Counted from the first letter of the stretch, positions 8,472 to 17,702 are shown. The stretch is DNA of 27,362 bases from an uncultured Neisseria sp. (GCA_947097615.1 CAMURX010000003.1:1-27362), one strand, 5' to 3'. Notes: generated by a model not told the origin, from the letters alone. Numbers and translations: made by a program.

Positions 8472-8497
8472 GGCGGCAATTTGCCGCCTGTTTTTTT
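8472..8497 (+). terminator. Terminator after zapE, overlapping the ndk start site
   Basis: The stem GGCGGC (8472-8477) pairs with GCCGCC (8483-8488) around AATTT and is followed by TG and seven T residues (8491-8497). It lies 36 bp past the zapE stop and would end the zapE transcript. Transcripts starting at the ndk promoter would lack most of the left arm. Confidence 0.85.
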
Positions 8498-8513
8498 ATA
8501 TAAGGAGAATTCA

Positions 8514-8939
8514 ATGTCTGTTCAGCGAACACTTTCCATCGTCAAGCCAGATGCCGTCGGTAAAAACCTGATTGGTAAAATCTACAGCCGCTTCGAAGAC
8601 AGCGGCTTGAAAATTGTTGCCGCCAAAATGAAGCATTTGAGTAAAGAAGAGGCCGAAGGTTTTTATGCCGTTCATAAAGATCGGCCGTTTTTCGGCGAAC
8701 TGGTAGCGTTTATGATTAGCGGCCCGGTCATGATTCAAGTGCTCGAAGGTGAAAATGCCGTGGCAAAAAACCGCGAACTGATGGGGGCAACCAATCCGAA
8801 AGAAGCCGCAGCCGGTACGATTCGTGCCGACTTTGCCGATTCCGTCGGCGAAAATGCCGTGCACGGTTCGGACAGCGAAGAAAACGCCGCTATCGAAGTG
8901 GCTTATTTCTTTGGCGAAAACGAAATCTGCCCGCGCTGA
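8514..8939 (+). CDS. ndk: Nucleoside diphosphate kinase
   Basis: The 141-residue enzyme transfers the terminal phosphate of ATP to nucleoside diphosphates through a phosphohistidine. The active-site motif is NAVHGSDS, with His117, and the start [14 protein letters not shown] is typical. The length is normal for bacterial Ndk. The ATG at 8514 follows AAGGAGAATTCA, a strong ribosome site; the open frame continues 18 codons further upstream but runs through the promoter and terminator. It is the first gene of the ndk-rlmN-pilW-rodZ-ispG-hisS-yfgM-der neighbourhood. Confidence 0.97.
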   Translation: MSVQRTLSIVKPDAVGKNLIGKIYSRFEDSGLKIVAAKMKHLSKEEAEGFYAVHKDRPFFGELVAFMISGPVMIQVLEGENAVAKNRELMGATNPKEAAAGTIRADFADSVGENAVHGSDSEENAAIEVAYFFGENEICPR

Positions 8940-8953
8940 TTCGGAATCTTCAT

Positions 8954-8983
8954 TTGCTGCCGCCTTCCCGAGTGCGGCAGCAA
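8954..8983. terminator. Hairpin after ndk, possible terminator
   Basis: TTGCTGCCGC (8954-8963) pairs perfectly with GCGGCAGCAA (8974-8983) around a 10-base loop, 14 bp past the ndk stop. No T-run follows, so it may act in mRNA stability or Rho-dependent ending rather than as an intrinsic terminator. Confidence 0.5.
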
Positions 8984-9072
8984 AACCGTTAACGTAAGGC
9001 CGTCTGAAAAGCATCATTCATCATCAAAGAGATGCTTTACTTTAACGGTTTGAACAAACCAATTCCAAATTT

Positions 9073-10161
9073 ATGAAAAACAATCTGTTAGATTACGACT
9101 TAAACAGCCTGACGGCATGGTTTGCGGAAATGGGCGAAAAGCCGTTCCGCGCCCGCCAGGTTATGCGCTGGATGCATTGGAGCGGCGCTGCAAATTTTGC
9201 CGAGATGACCGATTTGGCGAAGTCCCTGCGTGCCAAGTTGGAAGAAAAGGCGCAAATCGGCGTTCCGGCGCTGATGACGTCTCAGGAGTCGAAAGACGGT
9301 ACGCGCAAATGGCTGCTTGATGTCGGTACGGGCAACGGCGTCGAGACTGTTTTCATTCCCGAATCCGATCGCGGCACGCTCTGTATTTCTTCACAGGTGG
9401 GTTGTGCGTTGGAGTGCACTTTCTGTTCGACCGGCCGTCAGGGCTTCAACCGCAATCTCACTACTGCCGAAATCATCGGCCAGTTGTGGTGGGCGAACAA
9501 AGCGTTGGGTGCGACTCCGAAAGACGAGCGGGTTATCTCCAATGTTGTGATGATGGGTATGGGCGAGCCGCTGGCAAATTATGAAAATGTTGTCCGCTCC
9601 TTGTCCGTGATGCTTGACGATCACGGCTACGGCCTTAGCCGCCGCAGGGTAACCGTATCCACTTCGGGCATGGTGCCGCAGATGGACAGGCTGAAAGAAG
9701 ACATGCCCGTGGCTTTGGCAGTTTCTCTGCACGCATCAAATGATGCGGTGCGCGACCAAATCGTGCCTTTAAACAAAAAATATCCCTTGAAGGAATTGAT
9801 GGGTGCATGCAGGCGTTATTTGGTTAAGGCGCCGCGTGATTTTGTTACTTTCGAATACGTGATGCTTGACGGTATCAACGATAAAGCGGAGCACGCACGC
9901 GAGTTGTTGAAACTGGTGGAAGACGTTCCCTGCAAATTCAATCTGATACCGTTTAATCCCTTCCCGAACTCCGGTTACGATCGTTCGTCTGCGGAAAATA
10001 TCCGTGTATTCAGGGATATTCTGCAGCAGGCCGGTTTTGTCGTTACGGTACGCAAAACGCGCGGCGACGATATCGATGCCGCCTGCGGACAGCTTGCCGG
10101 ACAGGTGAAGGACAAGACCCGCCGCCAGCAGAAATGGCAGCAGTTATTGGTTCAACAGTAA
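9073..10161 (+). CDS. rlmN: Dual-specificity 23S rRNA/tRNA (adenine-C2) methyltransferase RlmN
   Basis: The 362-residue radical SAM enzyme methylates C2 of A2503 in 23S rRNA and A37 in some tRNAs. The iron-sulfur motif is CALECTFC (Cys111, 115, 118), followed by [11 protein letters not shown]. The glycine-rich SAM segment is [11 protein letters not shown] (about 160-170). The C-terminal [13 protein letters not shown] carries Cys348, the methyl-carrier cysteine. Length and motifs fit RlmN. The ATG at 9073 begins [10 protein letters not shown]. pilW starts 9 bp after the stop, suggesting one transcript through rodZ and ispG. Confidence 0.97.
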   Translation: MKNNLLDYDLNSLTAWFAEMGEKPFRARQVMRWMHWSGAANFAEMTDLAKSLRAKLEEKAQIGVPALMTSQESKDGTRKWLLDVGTGNGVETVFIPESDRGTLCISSQVGCALECTFCSTGRQGFNRNLTTAEIIGQLWWANKALGATPKDERVISNVVMMGMGEPLANYENVVRSLSVMLDDHGYGLSRRRVTVSTSGMVPQMDRLKEDMPVALAVSLHASNDAVRDQIVPLNKKYPLKELMGACRRYLVKAPRDFVTFEYVMLDGINDKAEHARELLKLVEDVPCKFNLIPFNPFPNSGYDRSSAENIRVFRDILQQAGFVVTVRKTRGDDIDAACGQLAGQVKDKTRRQQKWQQLLVQQ

Positions 10162-10170
10162 GGTTTTAGC

Positions 10171-10929
10171 ATGAAACAGTTGTGGAAAGCGGTATTGCTC
10201 GCTTGCGCGTTGAGCGCCTGCGGCGGAACTTCGGTCAAACAGCCGAGCAAGCAGGAGCGCACCGAAGAGGTGTCGCGCATTAAGACGCAGTTGGCTCTGG
10301 AATATATGCGTGCCAAGGATTACCGCCTGGCGGTAACGACTATCGAAGAAGCGTTGCAGGCCGACAGAAAAAACGAAATCGCCTGGCTGATGCGCGCGCA
10401 GATTTATCAGTTTTTGAAAGTGTTCGACAAGGCGGAAGCCAGTTTCCGCGAAGCGCTGCAATTGCAGCCGAACGGAGCGGAAATCAACAATAACTACGGC
10501 TGGTTTCTGTGCAGTTCGATGAACAATCCCAATGCGGCCATGCCTTATTTTGACAGGGCGCTGTCCGATCCTACTTATCCCGCGCCCTATGTTGCTTATA
10601 TGAACAAGGGCATTTGCAGCGCGAAAATGGGGCAGTATTCGCTATCGCAGGCTTATTTGGAGCGCGGTATCGCTTCTGCTCCCGATTTCATGCCGCTGCG
10701 CAGGGAGTTGGCCAAAACCAAAATGCTGGCAGGGCAAATCAAAGAAGCCGACCAGCTTTTCCGCCAGTATCAGAGCCGGGTAGATGTCTTGGGAGCGGAA
10801 GATTTGCTGTTGGGCTGGCAGATTGCGAGAGCTACAGGCAATTCGCAGGCTGCTTACGAATACGAAGCGCAGCTTCGTGCCAATTATCCTTATTCGGATG
10901 AACTGCAAACCATCGCAACAGGACGCTGA
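10171..10929 (+). CDS. pilW: Type IV pilus biogenesis/stability lipoprotein PilW (PilF-like)
   Basis: The 252-residue protein starts with a lipoprotein signal peptide, MKQLWKAVLLACALSAC, with lipobox LSAC and acylated Cys17. The rest consists of TPR repeats (for example LALEYMRAKDYRLAVTTIEE and YGWFLCSSMNNPNAAMPYF). In Neisseria PilW, and in Pseudomonas PilF, this outer-membrane lipoprotein is needed for assembly of the PilQ secretin multimer and fibre stability. It sits between rlmN and rodZ, as pilF does in Pseudomonas. The rodZ start follows the stop codon by 2 bp. Pilus biogenesis is also required for DUS-dependent transformation, but other pil genes are not in the window. Confidence 0.93.
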   Translation: MKQLWKAVLLACALSACGGTSVKQPSKQERTEEVSRIKTQLALEYMRAKDYRLAVTTIEEALQADRKNEIAWLMRAQIYQFLKVFDKAEASFREALQLQPNGAEINNNYGWFLCSSMNNPNAAMPYFDRALSDPTYPAPYVAYMNKGICSAKMGQYSLSQAYLERGIASAPDFMPLRRELAKTKMLAGQIKEADQLFRQYQSRVDVLGAEDLLLGWQIARATGNSQAAYEYEAQLRANYPYSDELQTIATGR

Positions 10930-10931
10930 AC

Positions 10932-11759
10932 ATGAGTCAGAATGCAGAAAGCCAAGTGTCGCAAACTCCTGCCGAAGAGTTTGGCAAGTTACTGCGCGAG
11001 AGGCGCGAAAGCAGGGAACTGTCGCTGGGGGAGGTCGCAGAACGGCTGAAACTGTCGGCCAAACAAATCGAGGCCTTTGAGTCGGGCAATTACGAAAATA
11101 TGCGCGAAACGGTTTTTGTCAGAGGCTTCTTGCGCACCTATGGCCGTTTTTTGGATTTGGACGAACAGCTGGTTTCTTCCTATCTCGATAAAATCCTGCC
11201 CGGAACAGGCGTACGCAGCCATATTGTCGAGCAGGGCAGACAGTCTTCTTCGTTGAATTTCCAAAACCAGAAAATCGGCAGACCGTTTCCGACGTGGATA
11301 TTCGGCGTGCTGGCAATCGCCGCCATCGGCTTCGGCGTTTATGTCTGGCAGGGAAAATCCCGTGAGGAAAATACCAAGCAGACGGCCACCAGCGAAGCCG
11401 ATGTCGGCTTGGGCCAGGTTGCCGCGCCCAATGTCAATGCGGAAAACATTTCCGTACTGCCCATGCAAAACAGCGCATCGGCTGCCGCTTCCGGCGTTCA
11501 GACGGCCGAACCGGCAGATGCTGAGCTGGTGGTGAAAGTACGCTACCGCTCCATGCTGGTTATCAAGGACAAAACCGGCAAAGAGCTGGTCAACCGCGTT
11601 GTTCCTGCCAACAGCGAACACCGTTTTTCCGGTGCCGCACCGTATGACGTGTGGATCGGATATGCCAAAGGTGCTGCTGTTTCTTACGGTTCGCAAAACA
11701 TTGCAGTGGCGGACCACATGATCGACAAAAAAACCGCTGCCTTCGCAGCGGGCAAATAA
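10932..11759 (+). CDS. rodZ: RodZ-like membrane protein (HTH plus DUF4115)
   Basis: The 275-residue protein has an N-terminal cytoplasmic helix-turn-helix of the Xre type (about 16-80, [20 protein letters not shown] then [16 protein letters not shown]). One transmembrane segment follows at about 121-140 ([20 protein letters not shown]), then an Ala-rich periplasmic linker and a C-terminal DUF4115 beta domain. RodZ links MreB filaments to the cell-wall elongation machinery; Neisseria cocci generally lack MreB, so the role here is less clear. It starts 2 bp after pilW and ends 4 bp before ispG. A DUS (11497-11506) is translated as VQTA in the linker, a place that tolerates variation. Confidence 0.92.
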   Translation: MSQNAESQVSQTPAEEFGKLLRERRESRELSLGEVAERLKLSAKQIEAFESGNYENMRETVFVRGFLRTYGRFLDLDEQLVSSYLDKILPGTGVRSHIVEQGRQSSSLNFQNQKIGRPFPTWIFGVLAIAAIGFGVYVWQGKSREENTKQTATSEADVGLGQVAAPNVNAENISVLPMQNSASAAASGVQTAEPADAELVVKVRYRSMLVIKDKTGKELVNRVVPANSEHRFSGAAPYDVWIGYAKGAAVSYGSQNIAVADHMIDKKTAAFAAGK

Positions 11760-11763
11760 ATCC

Positions 11764-13032
11764 ATGAATACAGCCATTCCACGCCGACCGACCCATCAGG
11801 TGCAGATCGACCATATTTCCGTGGGCTCGGATTCCCCTGTCGTTGTCCAGTCGATGACCAACACCGACACTGCAGATGCCGAAGCAACGGCTTTGCAGGT
11901 AAAAGAGTTGAGCGAAGCAGGTTCTGAAATGGTGCGGATAACGGTCAACAATCCGGATTCCGCTGCCAAAGTGGCGGAAATCCGCAGCCGCTTGGACGAT
12001 ATGGGCTGCAATATCCCTCTAATCGGCGATTTCCATTTCAACGGCGAGCGCCTGCTCGCCGAATTTCCCGATTGCGCCAAAGCGCTCTCCAAATACCGCA
12101 TCAACCCCGGCAATGTCGGCAAAGGCGCGAAAGGCGACGAAAAATTCGCCTTTATGATCCAAACCGCCGCCGAACACGGAAAAGCCGTGCGCATCGGTGT
12201 CAACTGGGGGTCGCTCGACCAAAGCTTGGCAAAGCGCATGATGGATGCCAACCTGGCTTCCGCCTCGCCGAAGTCTCCCGAAGCCGTGATGAAGGAGGCT
12301 TTAATCGTTTCCGCCTTGGAATCGGCGCAAAAAGCCGTCGATTTGGGTTTGCCGGAAAACAAAATCATCCTGTCCTGCAAAGTATCGTCGGTACAGGACT
12401 TGATACAGGTCTACCGCGATTTGGGCGGTCGCTGCCGTTATCCGCTGCATTTGGGGCTGACTGAAGCGGGCATGGGCAGCAAAGGTATCGTCGCCTCCAC
12501 GGCCGCCCTGTCCGTATTGTTGCAGGAAGGCATAGGCGACACCATCCGCATTTCGCTTACGCCCGAGCCCGGTTCTTCGCGCACGCAGGAGGTGGTCGTA
12601 GCGCAGGAAATCCTGCAAACCATGGGGCTGCGCTCTTTCACACCTATGGTTACCGCCTGTCCCGGCTGCGGACGCACCACCAGCACCGTTTTTCAGGAGC
12701 TGGCGCGCGACATCCAGCAATATTTGCGCGAACAGATGATAGTGTGGCGTCTGCAATACCCCGGCGTGGAAAACCTCAACGTCGCAGTCATGGGCTGCGT
12801 TGTCAACGGCCCGGGCGAAAGCAAGCTGGCCGACATCGGCATCAGCCTTCCCGGTACGGGCGAAACGCCGATCGCCCCCGTCTATGTCGACGGCGAACGC
12901 AAGGTAACACTCAAAGGCGACAATATGGCTGCCGAATTTCTCGCCATCGTGCGCGACTATGTCGAAACGAATTACGGCGAACACGGCAAAAAGCGTGACC
13001 GCAGCCGGATTATCCCGATTCAGACGGCCTAA
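11764..13032 (+). CDS. ispG: (E)-4-hydroxy-3-methylbut-2-enyl-diphosphate synthase
   Basis: The 422-residue enzyme makes HMBPP from MEcPP, the penultimate step of the MEP isoprenoid pathway. The [4Fe-4S] ligands are visible as [12 protein letters not shown] (Cys299 and Cys302) and [10 protein letters not shown] (Cys345, followed by the catalytic Glu). The N-terminal TIM-barrel motifs include [10 protein letters not shown]. It begins 4 bp after rodZ with only a weak ribosome site, so translational coupling is likely. The last codons and the stop are formed by an inverted DUS (13019-13028), giving a C-terminal IQTA. Confidence 0.97.
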   Translation: MNTAIPRRPTHQVQIDHISVGSDSPVVVQSMTNTDTADAEATALQVKELSEAGSEMVRITVNNPDSAAKVAEIRSRLDDMGCNIPLIGDFHFNGERLLAEFPDCAKALSKYRINPGNVGKGAKGDEKFAFMIQTAAEHGKAVRIGVNWGSLDQSLAKRMMDANLASASPKSPEAVMKEALIVSALESAQKAVDLGLPENKIILSCKVSSVQDLIQVYRDLGGRCRYPLHLGLTEAGMGSKGIVASTAALSVLLQEGIGDTIRISLTPEPGSSRTQEVVVAQEILQTMGLRSFTPMVTACPGCGRTTSTVFQELARDIQQYLREQMIVWRLQYPGVENLNVAVMGCVVNGPGESKLADIGISLPGTGETPIAPVYVDGERKVTLKGDNMAAEFLAIVRDYVETNYGEHGKKRDRSRIIPIQTA

Positions 13033-13069
13033 GCGTGTGCATCGGGTTAAAAAAGGGAAAACACGGTAA

Positions 13070-13090
13070 GTGCCCGCCGCATTCGGGCAC
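13070..13090. other. Hairpin between ispG and the 127-residue gene
   Basis: GTGCCCG (13070-13076) pairs with CGGGCAC (13084-13090) around a 7-base loop, 37 bp past ispG and 26 bp before the next ATG. No T-run follows. It could be a processing or stability element, or a weak terminator. Confidence 0.45.
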
Positions 13091-13116
13091 ATTTAAAAAC
13101 ACAGAAGAACATAAAA

Positions 13117-13500
13117 ATGAGCCAAGACTTACGGGAATTACTCTTACGCCTTTATCTGCAAAACAATCCAAAAATCGCCCACCAGATATATATTTACAGC
13201 TATCTGGGCATTACCGACGCGGTGCACAACCCTTTCCAGTTGGTCGGCGCCGACCTGCCGCCGAACATGAAAAAAAGCCTGATTTTGCAGAATATCCCCG
13301 CAGGAGAAATGCTGCAGGCCTTTATCACGCCGATACAGAGCGGCGGCTTTGAAATCGAAAACACCGTGGTATACGGCAACAAGGCGGGCATGCTGGCCAA
13401 TATCGGCCTCGACAAAGGCAAAATCGAGCGTTCGGAAAAATACCAGCAGTTCGTGCAGCTGGCCGACAGCATGCTGCGCCAGTTTGCCCCGCGGGTCTGA
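13117..13500 (+). CDS. Conserved-looking hypothetical protein, 127 residues
   Basis: I do not recognise this protein. It is soluble in appearance: no signal peptide, no membrane segment and no cysteines. Its N-terminus is helical (MSQDLRELLLRLYLQNNPK) and the C-terminus is helical and charged (RSEKYQQFVQLADSMLRQF). A weak AGAAG site precedes the ATG at 13117. Codon use resembles its neighbours, and it lies in the same direction between ispG and hisS, a spot that is empty in the E. coli and Pseudomonas versions of this cluster. These points make it a real gene. The frame is open only 3 codons upstream of other stops, so the start is fairly secure. A DUS hairpin follows. Confidence 0.75.
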   Translation: MSQDLRELLLRLYLQNNPKIAHQIYIYSYLGITDAVHNPFQLVGADLPPNMKKSLILQNIPAGEMLQAFITPIQSGGFEIENTVVYGNKAGMLANIGLDKGKIERSEKYQQFVQLADSMLRQFAPRV

Positions 13501-13538
13501 CGGCCGTGCGAAAGTATCTTTCGGGCAGTCCGTTTCCC

Positions 13539-13579
13539 GTTTTCAGACGGCCTCTCCTATCGGCAGGCCGTCTGAAAAC
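13539..13579. terminator. DUS inverted-pair hairpin before hisS
   Basis: An inverted DUS (13542-13551) and a forward DUS (13567-13576) form a 15-bp stem, GTTTTCAGACGGCCT with its complement, around an 11-base loop. It lies 38 bp past the 127-residue gene and 95 bp before hisS. No T-run follows on the plus strand, so its strength as a terminator is uncertain. Confidence 0.6.
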
Positions 13580-13674
13580 ATAGAAACCGCATCCGCCCCT
13601 CCTCCTGTTGCCGTTCGAGCTACCCGTTCCGCCCGCTGCGCCGGGCACAAAAACATCCGACAGAAAGTGAAAGC

Positions 13675-14967
13675 ATGGGACAGAAAATCCAAGCCGTAAA
13701 AGGCATGAACGACCTCTTGCCGGTCGGACAGAAAGACTTCCGGCTGACCTCGGCCTTCTGGCAGGCATTCGAAGACACCGTTTCCCGTTGGACGCGGCGC
13801 TTCGGTTACAGCCAAATCCGCACGCCCATCGTCGAGCAGACCGGCCTGTTTGTTCGCTCCATCGGCGAAGAAACCGACGTCGTCGGCAAAGAAATGTACA
13901 CCTTCGCCGATTCCAACGACACCATCAGCCTCAGCCTGCGCCCCGAAGGAACGGCCTCCTGCCTGCGCGCCGTCGTCGAACACAACCTTCTGTACAACAG
14001 CCCGCAGAAACTCTGGTACATGGGGCCGATGTTCCGCCGCGAACGGCCGCAGAAAGGCCGCTACCGCCAGTTCCACCAAGTCGGCGTCGAAGCACTCGGC
14101 TACGACGGCCCAGACGTCGATGCCGAAATGATCGCCATGTGCGCCGACCTGTGGCGTGAGCTGGGCATTTCCGAGCACCTGACCTTGGAAATCAACAATT
14201 TGGGCAACAAAGAAGAGCGCGCCGCCCACCGCAGCGCCCTTGTCGCCTACCTGCAAAGCCATGAAGACAAGTTGGACGAAGACAGCCGCCGCCGTATGTA
14301 CACCAACCCCCTGCGCGTGCTCGACAGCAAAAATCCCGATTTGCAGGAAATCTGCAACGCCGCCCCGCGCCTGCTCGATTATCTCGGCGAAGAATCGATG
14401 GCGCACTACACAGGCTTCAAAAACCTACTCGACGCGTTGGGCATCGCCTATGTCGAAAACCCCCGCCTCGTGCGCGGCCTCGACTACTACAACCTCACCG
14501 TCTTCGAGTGGACGACCGACAAACTCGGCGCACAGGCCACCGTCTGCGGCGGCGGCCGCTACAACGGCCTGATCGGCGAACTCGGCGGCAAAGACGCCCC
14601 CGCCATCGGCTTTGCCATGGGCATCGAGCGCCTGCTGCTGCTGGTAAACGAATACGGCCGTCTGAAAACCGAGTCCGCGCCCGATGTATACATGATGCAG
14701 CAGCCCGAAGGGCTGGCGGCGGCCATGCGCTATGCCGCGCAGCTGCGTGCTGCCGGAATTTCCGTATTGCAGCACTGCGGCGCGCAAAGCCTGAAAAACC
14801 AAATGAAAAAAGCCGACGCCAGCGGCGCGCGTTTTGCCGTTATCGTCGGTGAAAGCGAAGCGGCGCAGGGAGAGGCAACCCTCAAAGACATGCAGGGCGG
14901 CCGCGGCCAGCAGACCGTGCCCGCCGCCGCACTGGCCGAACAACTGAAACAATGGAAGAGCGAATAA
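13675..14967 (+). CDS. hisS: Histidyl-tRNA synthetase
   Basis: The 430-residue class II aminoacyl-tRNA synthetase charges tRNA-His. Motifs are LRPEGT (88-93), motif 2 [18 protein letters not shown] (about 120-137), the histidine-specific LVRGLDYY (about 265-272) and CGGGRYNGL, and motif 3 [11 protein letters not shown]. The C-terminal anticodon-binding domain follows. The ATG at 13675 is preceded by AGAAAGTGAAAGC. The next gene begins immediately after its stop (TAAATG), so the two are translated from one mRNA. An internal DUS (14657-14666) is translated as GRLK. Confidence 0.97.
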   Translation: MGQKIQAVKGMNDLLPVGQKDFRLTSAFWQAFEDTVSRWTRRFGYSQIRTPIVEQTGLFVRSIGEETDVVGKEMYTFADSNDTISLSLRPEGTASCLRAVVEHNLLYNSPQKLWYMGPMFRRERPQKGRYRQFHQVGVEALGYDGPDVDAEMIAMCADLWRELGISEHLTLEINNLGNKEERAAHRSALVAYLQSHEDKLDEDSRRRMYTNPLRVLDSKNPDLQEICNAAPRLLDYLGEESMAHYTGFKNLLDALGIAYVENPRLVRGLDYYNLTVFEWTTDKLGAQATVCGGGRYNGLIGELGGKDAPAIGFAMGIERLLLLVNEYGRLKTESAPDVYMMQQPEGLAAAMRYAAQLRAAGISVLQHCGAQSLKNQMKKADASGARFAVIVGESEAAQGEATLKDMQGGRGQQTVPAAALAEQLKQWKSE

Positions 14968-15597
14968 ATGGCTTCACATTTAGACGAACAGCAGGAACTC
15001 GAAAACTTCAAATATCTCTGGAATAAATGGGGGCGCTGGGTCTTCGCCGCGCTGGTGCTGGCCGCCGCCGCCTATTTCGGCTCGGTGATGTACGCCCACC
15101 ACCGCCAGGAGAAAAACGGCGAAGCCGCCGCCGCGCTGGCTGCCCTTGTCGAAAAAGCGCAGGGCGGCAGCGACGAAAAAGCCGTCCGCGCCGAACTGCT
15201 TAATTTGCAGCAAAACCATCCCGACAGCATCGCCGCCGCCCAAGCCGCCATGATGGTCGCCGCCGACGATTTCGACAAAGGCCGTTATGCCGAAGCGGAA
15301 AAACAGCTCGGCTGGGTGCTGCAAAACCAGCAGGACGCCTTCGTCCGCGCGCTGGCCGTGCAGCGGCTCTCATCCGTACAGGCGCAGCAGAAAAAATACG
15401 ACGCCGCCCTCGCTACTCTGAAAACGCCTGTTGATGCCGCCTTTGCCGGCGTGCTTCTGGAAACGCAGGGCGACGTGCTCTACGCACAGGGCAAAAGCAA
15501 AGAAGCCGCCGAAGCCTACCGCCTGGCCTTGGACAAAACCCCGAAAGACGCACCCGGCCGCGAAACCCTCGAGATGAAAGCTGGCGAATCCAAATAA
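14968..15597 (+). CDS. YfgM-like tetratricopeptide membrane protein
   Basis: The 209-residue protein has a short cytoplasmic N-terminus ([20 protein letters not shown]), one transmembrane helix at about 22-42 ([20 protein letters not shown]) and a periplasmic TPR-like domain (TPR_21). This matches YfgM, a SecYEG-associated periplasmic chaperone partner in E. coli. It is fused end to end with hisS without a gap and precedes der, as in E. coli and Pseudomonas, except that bamB is not between them. The C-terminal TPR ([20 protein letters not shown]) is clear. Confidence 0.85.
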   Translation: MASHLDEQQELENFKYLWNKWGRWVFAALVLAAAAYFGSVMYAHHRQEKNGEAAAALAALVEKAQGGSDEKAVRAELLNLQQNHPDSIAAAQAAMMVAADDFDKGRYAEAEKQLGWVLQNQQDAFVRALAVQRLSSVQAQQKKYDAALATLKTPVDAAFAGVLLETQGDVLYAQGKSKEAAEAYRLALDKTPKDAPGRETLEMKAGESK

Positions 15598-15601
15598 CAT
15601 C

Positions 15602-15691
15602 AGGCCGTCTGAAACCGAAAAGGAATTTTCAGACGGCCTCAGCCGCTCAGGCCGTCTGAAAAAACGGGCGCATCGCCTTTTCAGACGGCCT
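15602..15691. terminator. Two tandem DUS hairpins between yfgM-like gene and der
   Basis: Four perfect DUS cores lie in 86 bp, alternating in orientation: 15604-15613 (+), 15628-15637 (-), 15651-15660 (+) and 15680-15689 (-). They make two adjacent hairpins with stems of 13-14 bp (15602-15639 and 15649-15691). The arms are interchangeable, so a longer fold is also possible. They sit exactly where bamB lies in related clusters. Confidence 0.8.
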
Positions 15692-15709
15692 CAACACGGA
15701 AACCGTAAC

Positions 15710-17179
15710 ATGAAACCAACCATCGCCCTCGTGGGCAGGCCGAACGTCGGCAAATCCACCCTCTTTAACCGCCTCACCCGCAGCAAAGACGCACTCGTGC
15801 ACGATCTGCCCGGCCTCACCCGCGACCGCCACTACGGCCACGGCCGCCTCGGCAGCAAGCCCTATCTGGTTATCGACACCGGCGGCTTCGAGCCCGTCGT
15901 CGACAGCGGCATCCTGCACGAAATGGCCAAACAGACCTTGCAGGCCGTCGACGAAGCCGACGCCGTCGTCTTCCTCGTCGACGCCCGCACCGGCCTCACG
16001 CCGCAGGACAAAATCATCGCCGACCGCCTGCGCCAAAGCCCGCGCCCCGTCTATCTGGCGGTAAACAAAGGCGAGGGCGGGCGGCACGACGTGCTGGCGG
16101 CCGAATTTTACGAACTCGCCCTAGGCGAACCGCACGTCATTTCCGGCGCGCACGGCGACGGCGTCTACCACCTTATCGAAGACGTACTGGAAAACTTCCC
16201 CGATGCCGAAGCAGAAGAGCAGGCTGCCAGACACCCCGTTTTCGCCGTTATCGGCCGTCCCAACGTCGGCAAATCCACCCTCGTCAACGCCATCCTCGGC
16301 GAAGAGCGCGTGATTGCCTTCGACATGGCGGGCACGACGCGCGACAGCATCCACATCGACTTCGAGCGCGAAGGCAACCCCTTCACCATCATCGACACCG
16401 CAGGCGTGCGCCGCCGCGGCAAAGTGGACGAAGCGGTGGAAAAATTCTCCGTTATCAAAGCCATGCAGGCCGTAGAAGCCGCCAACGTCGCTGTTTTGGT
16501 ACTCGACGCGCAGCAGGACATTGCCGACCAAGACGCCACCATCGCCGGCTTCGCCCTCGAAGCGGGCAGGGCGCTGGTCGTGGCCGTCAACAAATGGGAC
16601 GGCATCAGCGAAGAGCGGCGCGAACAGGTCAAGCGCGACATCGCCCGCAAACTCTACTTCCTCGATTTCGCCCGCTTCCACTACATCTCCGCCCTGAAAG
16701 AAAAAGGCATAGACGGCCTGTTTGCCAGCATTCAGGCGGCCTACGACGCGGCGATGATCAAAATGCCGACGCCGAAAATCACCCGCGTGCTGCAAAGCGC
16801 CGTCGAGCGCCAAGCGCCCGCCCGCGCCGGACTCGTGCGCCCGAAAATGCGCTACGCCCACCAGGGCGGCATGAACCCGCCCGTTATCGTCATTCACGGC
16901 AACGCCCTACAACACATCTCCGATTCCTACACCCGCTATCTGACGCAGACCTTCCGCAAAGCCTTCAACCTGCAAGGCACGCCGCTGCGCATCCAGTACA
17001 ATGTCAGCGAAAACCCCTACGAAGAAACCGCCGAGCAGACTAAATCCAAACCCCTGCGCCGCGTCACTTTGAGCAACCGCATCGCCAAACGCGAAAACCG
17101 CAAAGCCGAAAAAGAGCGCAACAGCGGCGGCAAAAAGAAAACCCGCCAAGTCAGCGTGAAAAAACGGCAGGGCAAATAA
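15710..17179 (+). CDS. der: GTPase Der (EngA), ribosome biogenesis
   Basis: The 489-residue protein has two tandem GTPase domains and a C-terminal KH-like domain, the Der hallmark. First domain: G1 GRPNVGKST (9-17), G3 DTGG (56-59), G4 NKGE (about 119-122). Second domain: G1 GRPNVGKST (182-190), G3 DTAG (about 229-232), G4 NKWD (284-287). Der is essential for 50S subunit assembly. The G4 of the first domain has Glu in place of the usual Asp. The C-terminus is very basic ([15 protein letters not shown]). The ATG at 15710 has GGA 8-10 nt upstream. Confidence 0.97.
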   Translation: MKPTIALVGRPNVGKSTLFNRLTRSKDALVHDLPGLTRDRHYGHGRLGSKPYLVIDTGGFEPVVDSGILHEMAKQTLQAVDEADAVVFLVDARTGLTPQDKIIADRLRQSPRPVYLAVNKGEGGRHDVLAAEFYELALGEPHVISGAHGDGVYHLIEDVLENFPDAEAEEQAARHPVFAVIGRPNVGKSTLVNAILGEERVIAFDMAGTTRDSIHIDFEREGNPFTIIDTAGVRRRGKVDEAVEKFSVIKAMQAVEAANVAVLVLDAQQDIADQDATIAGFALEAGRALVVAVNKWDGISEERREQVKRDIARKLYFLDFARFHYISALKEKGIDGLFASIQAAYDAAMIKMPTPKITRVLQSAVERQAPARAGLVRPKMRYAHQGGMNPPVIVIHGNALQHISDSYTRYLTQTFRKAFNLQGTPLRIQYNVSENPYEETAEQTKSKPLRRVTLSNRIAKRENRKAEKERNSGGKKKTRQVSVKKRQGK

Positions 17180-17191
17180 GGGTGGACACGG

Positions 17192-17236
17192 AAAGGCCGT
17201 CTGAACATTCCGCAACGGAGTGTTCAGACGGCCTTT
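17192..17236 (+). terminator. DUS terminator after der
   Basis: A forward DUS (17196-17205) and inverted DUS (17223-17232) form the outer part of a 21-bp stem with a CAA loop (17213-17215) and one G-U pair. It starts 12 bp past the der stop codon. Confidence 0.8.
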
Positions 17237-17447
17237 CGGCATCAAAACGGTTTGCGCCGTTTCGACTGCGCCGAAGCCGCTTTTCAGACGGCCTTTTGGC
17301 GAAACGGATACAGGACGCCTTTGAATGTCGGACGGCTTTGGCGGCAAGCGCCGTGTTTGTCTGATTTTTAGGGAAGAGGCCGTTTGAAAACGTGGTTTTC
17401 AAATCTGAAAGGCCGTTTGAAACCGCCATTCCCGCCACACATCTGCT

Positions 17448-17509
17448 CCCTCTCCTGCGCTTTAAGTGCGGGGGAGGGCTGGGGTGGGGGCGGCAGTTCG
17501 CAGAACTGC
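17448..17509. repeat. REP-like CCCTCTCC...GGGGAGGG palindromic repeat
   Basis: CCCTCTCCTGCGC (17448-17460) folds back on GTGCGGGGGAGGG (17466-17478) with three G-U pairs. A purine-rich tail (GGGGTGGGGG) and a second palindrome, GCAGTTC-GCA-GAACTGC (17493-17509), follow. CCCTCTCC/GGGAGAGGG palindromes with a GGGGTG tail are widespread dispersed intergenic repeats in proteobacteria. Only one copy occurs in this window. Confidence 0.55.
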
Positions 17510-17622
17510 ATTTGCTGCCGCAACTGCTCCCGCAAAAATTTCCGCAGCTCTTTCAGACGGCCTTTCGTAAACCGGATGCGGGTGCATCTTTGGCCGTGTG
17601 CGTCTGCCCGTTTGGGATGAAA

Positions 17623-17667
17623 AGAGGCCGTCTGAAAACCCCCTTTTCGGGTTTTCAGACGGCCTCT
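17623..17667. terminator. Bidirectional DUS terminator, der/aminotransferase
   Basis: A 19-bp perfect stem (17623-17641 with 17649-17667) is built on a DUS pair (17627-17636 and 17654-17663) and extended by AAACCC/GGGTTT, with a 7-base loop. It lies 36 bp beyond the stop codon of the minus-strand aminotransferase gene and can also catch readthrough from der. Confidence 0.8.
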
Positions 17668-17702
17668 CTGCATCAGGCAGTTTGCGCCGTTTAAACCTGC
17701 TT

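Larger units (their letters stand above)
17180..17702. repeat. Repeat-rich intergenic region between der and the aminotransferase gene
   Basis: This 523-bp stretch between convergent genes has no coding region that I can support. From left to right it contains the der terminator, a solitary inverted DUS (17283-17292), two variant DUS reading GCCGTTTGAA (17379-17388 and 17412-17421), a REP-like palindrome (17448-17509), another inverted DUS (17552-17561) and a strong DUS hairpin (17623-17667). Short open frames here are built from these repeats. Confidence 0.8.

Noticed and set aside
17384..17694. Two overlapping short frames in the der-aminotransferase gap
   Set aside because: They translate the REP-like and DUS repeats (CICCRNCSRK, GRLK, FQTA) and have no ribosome site.
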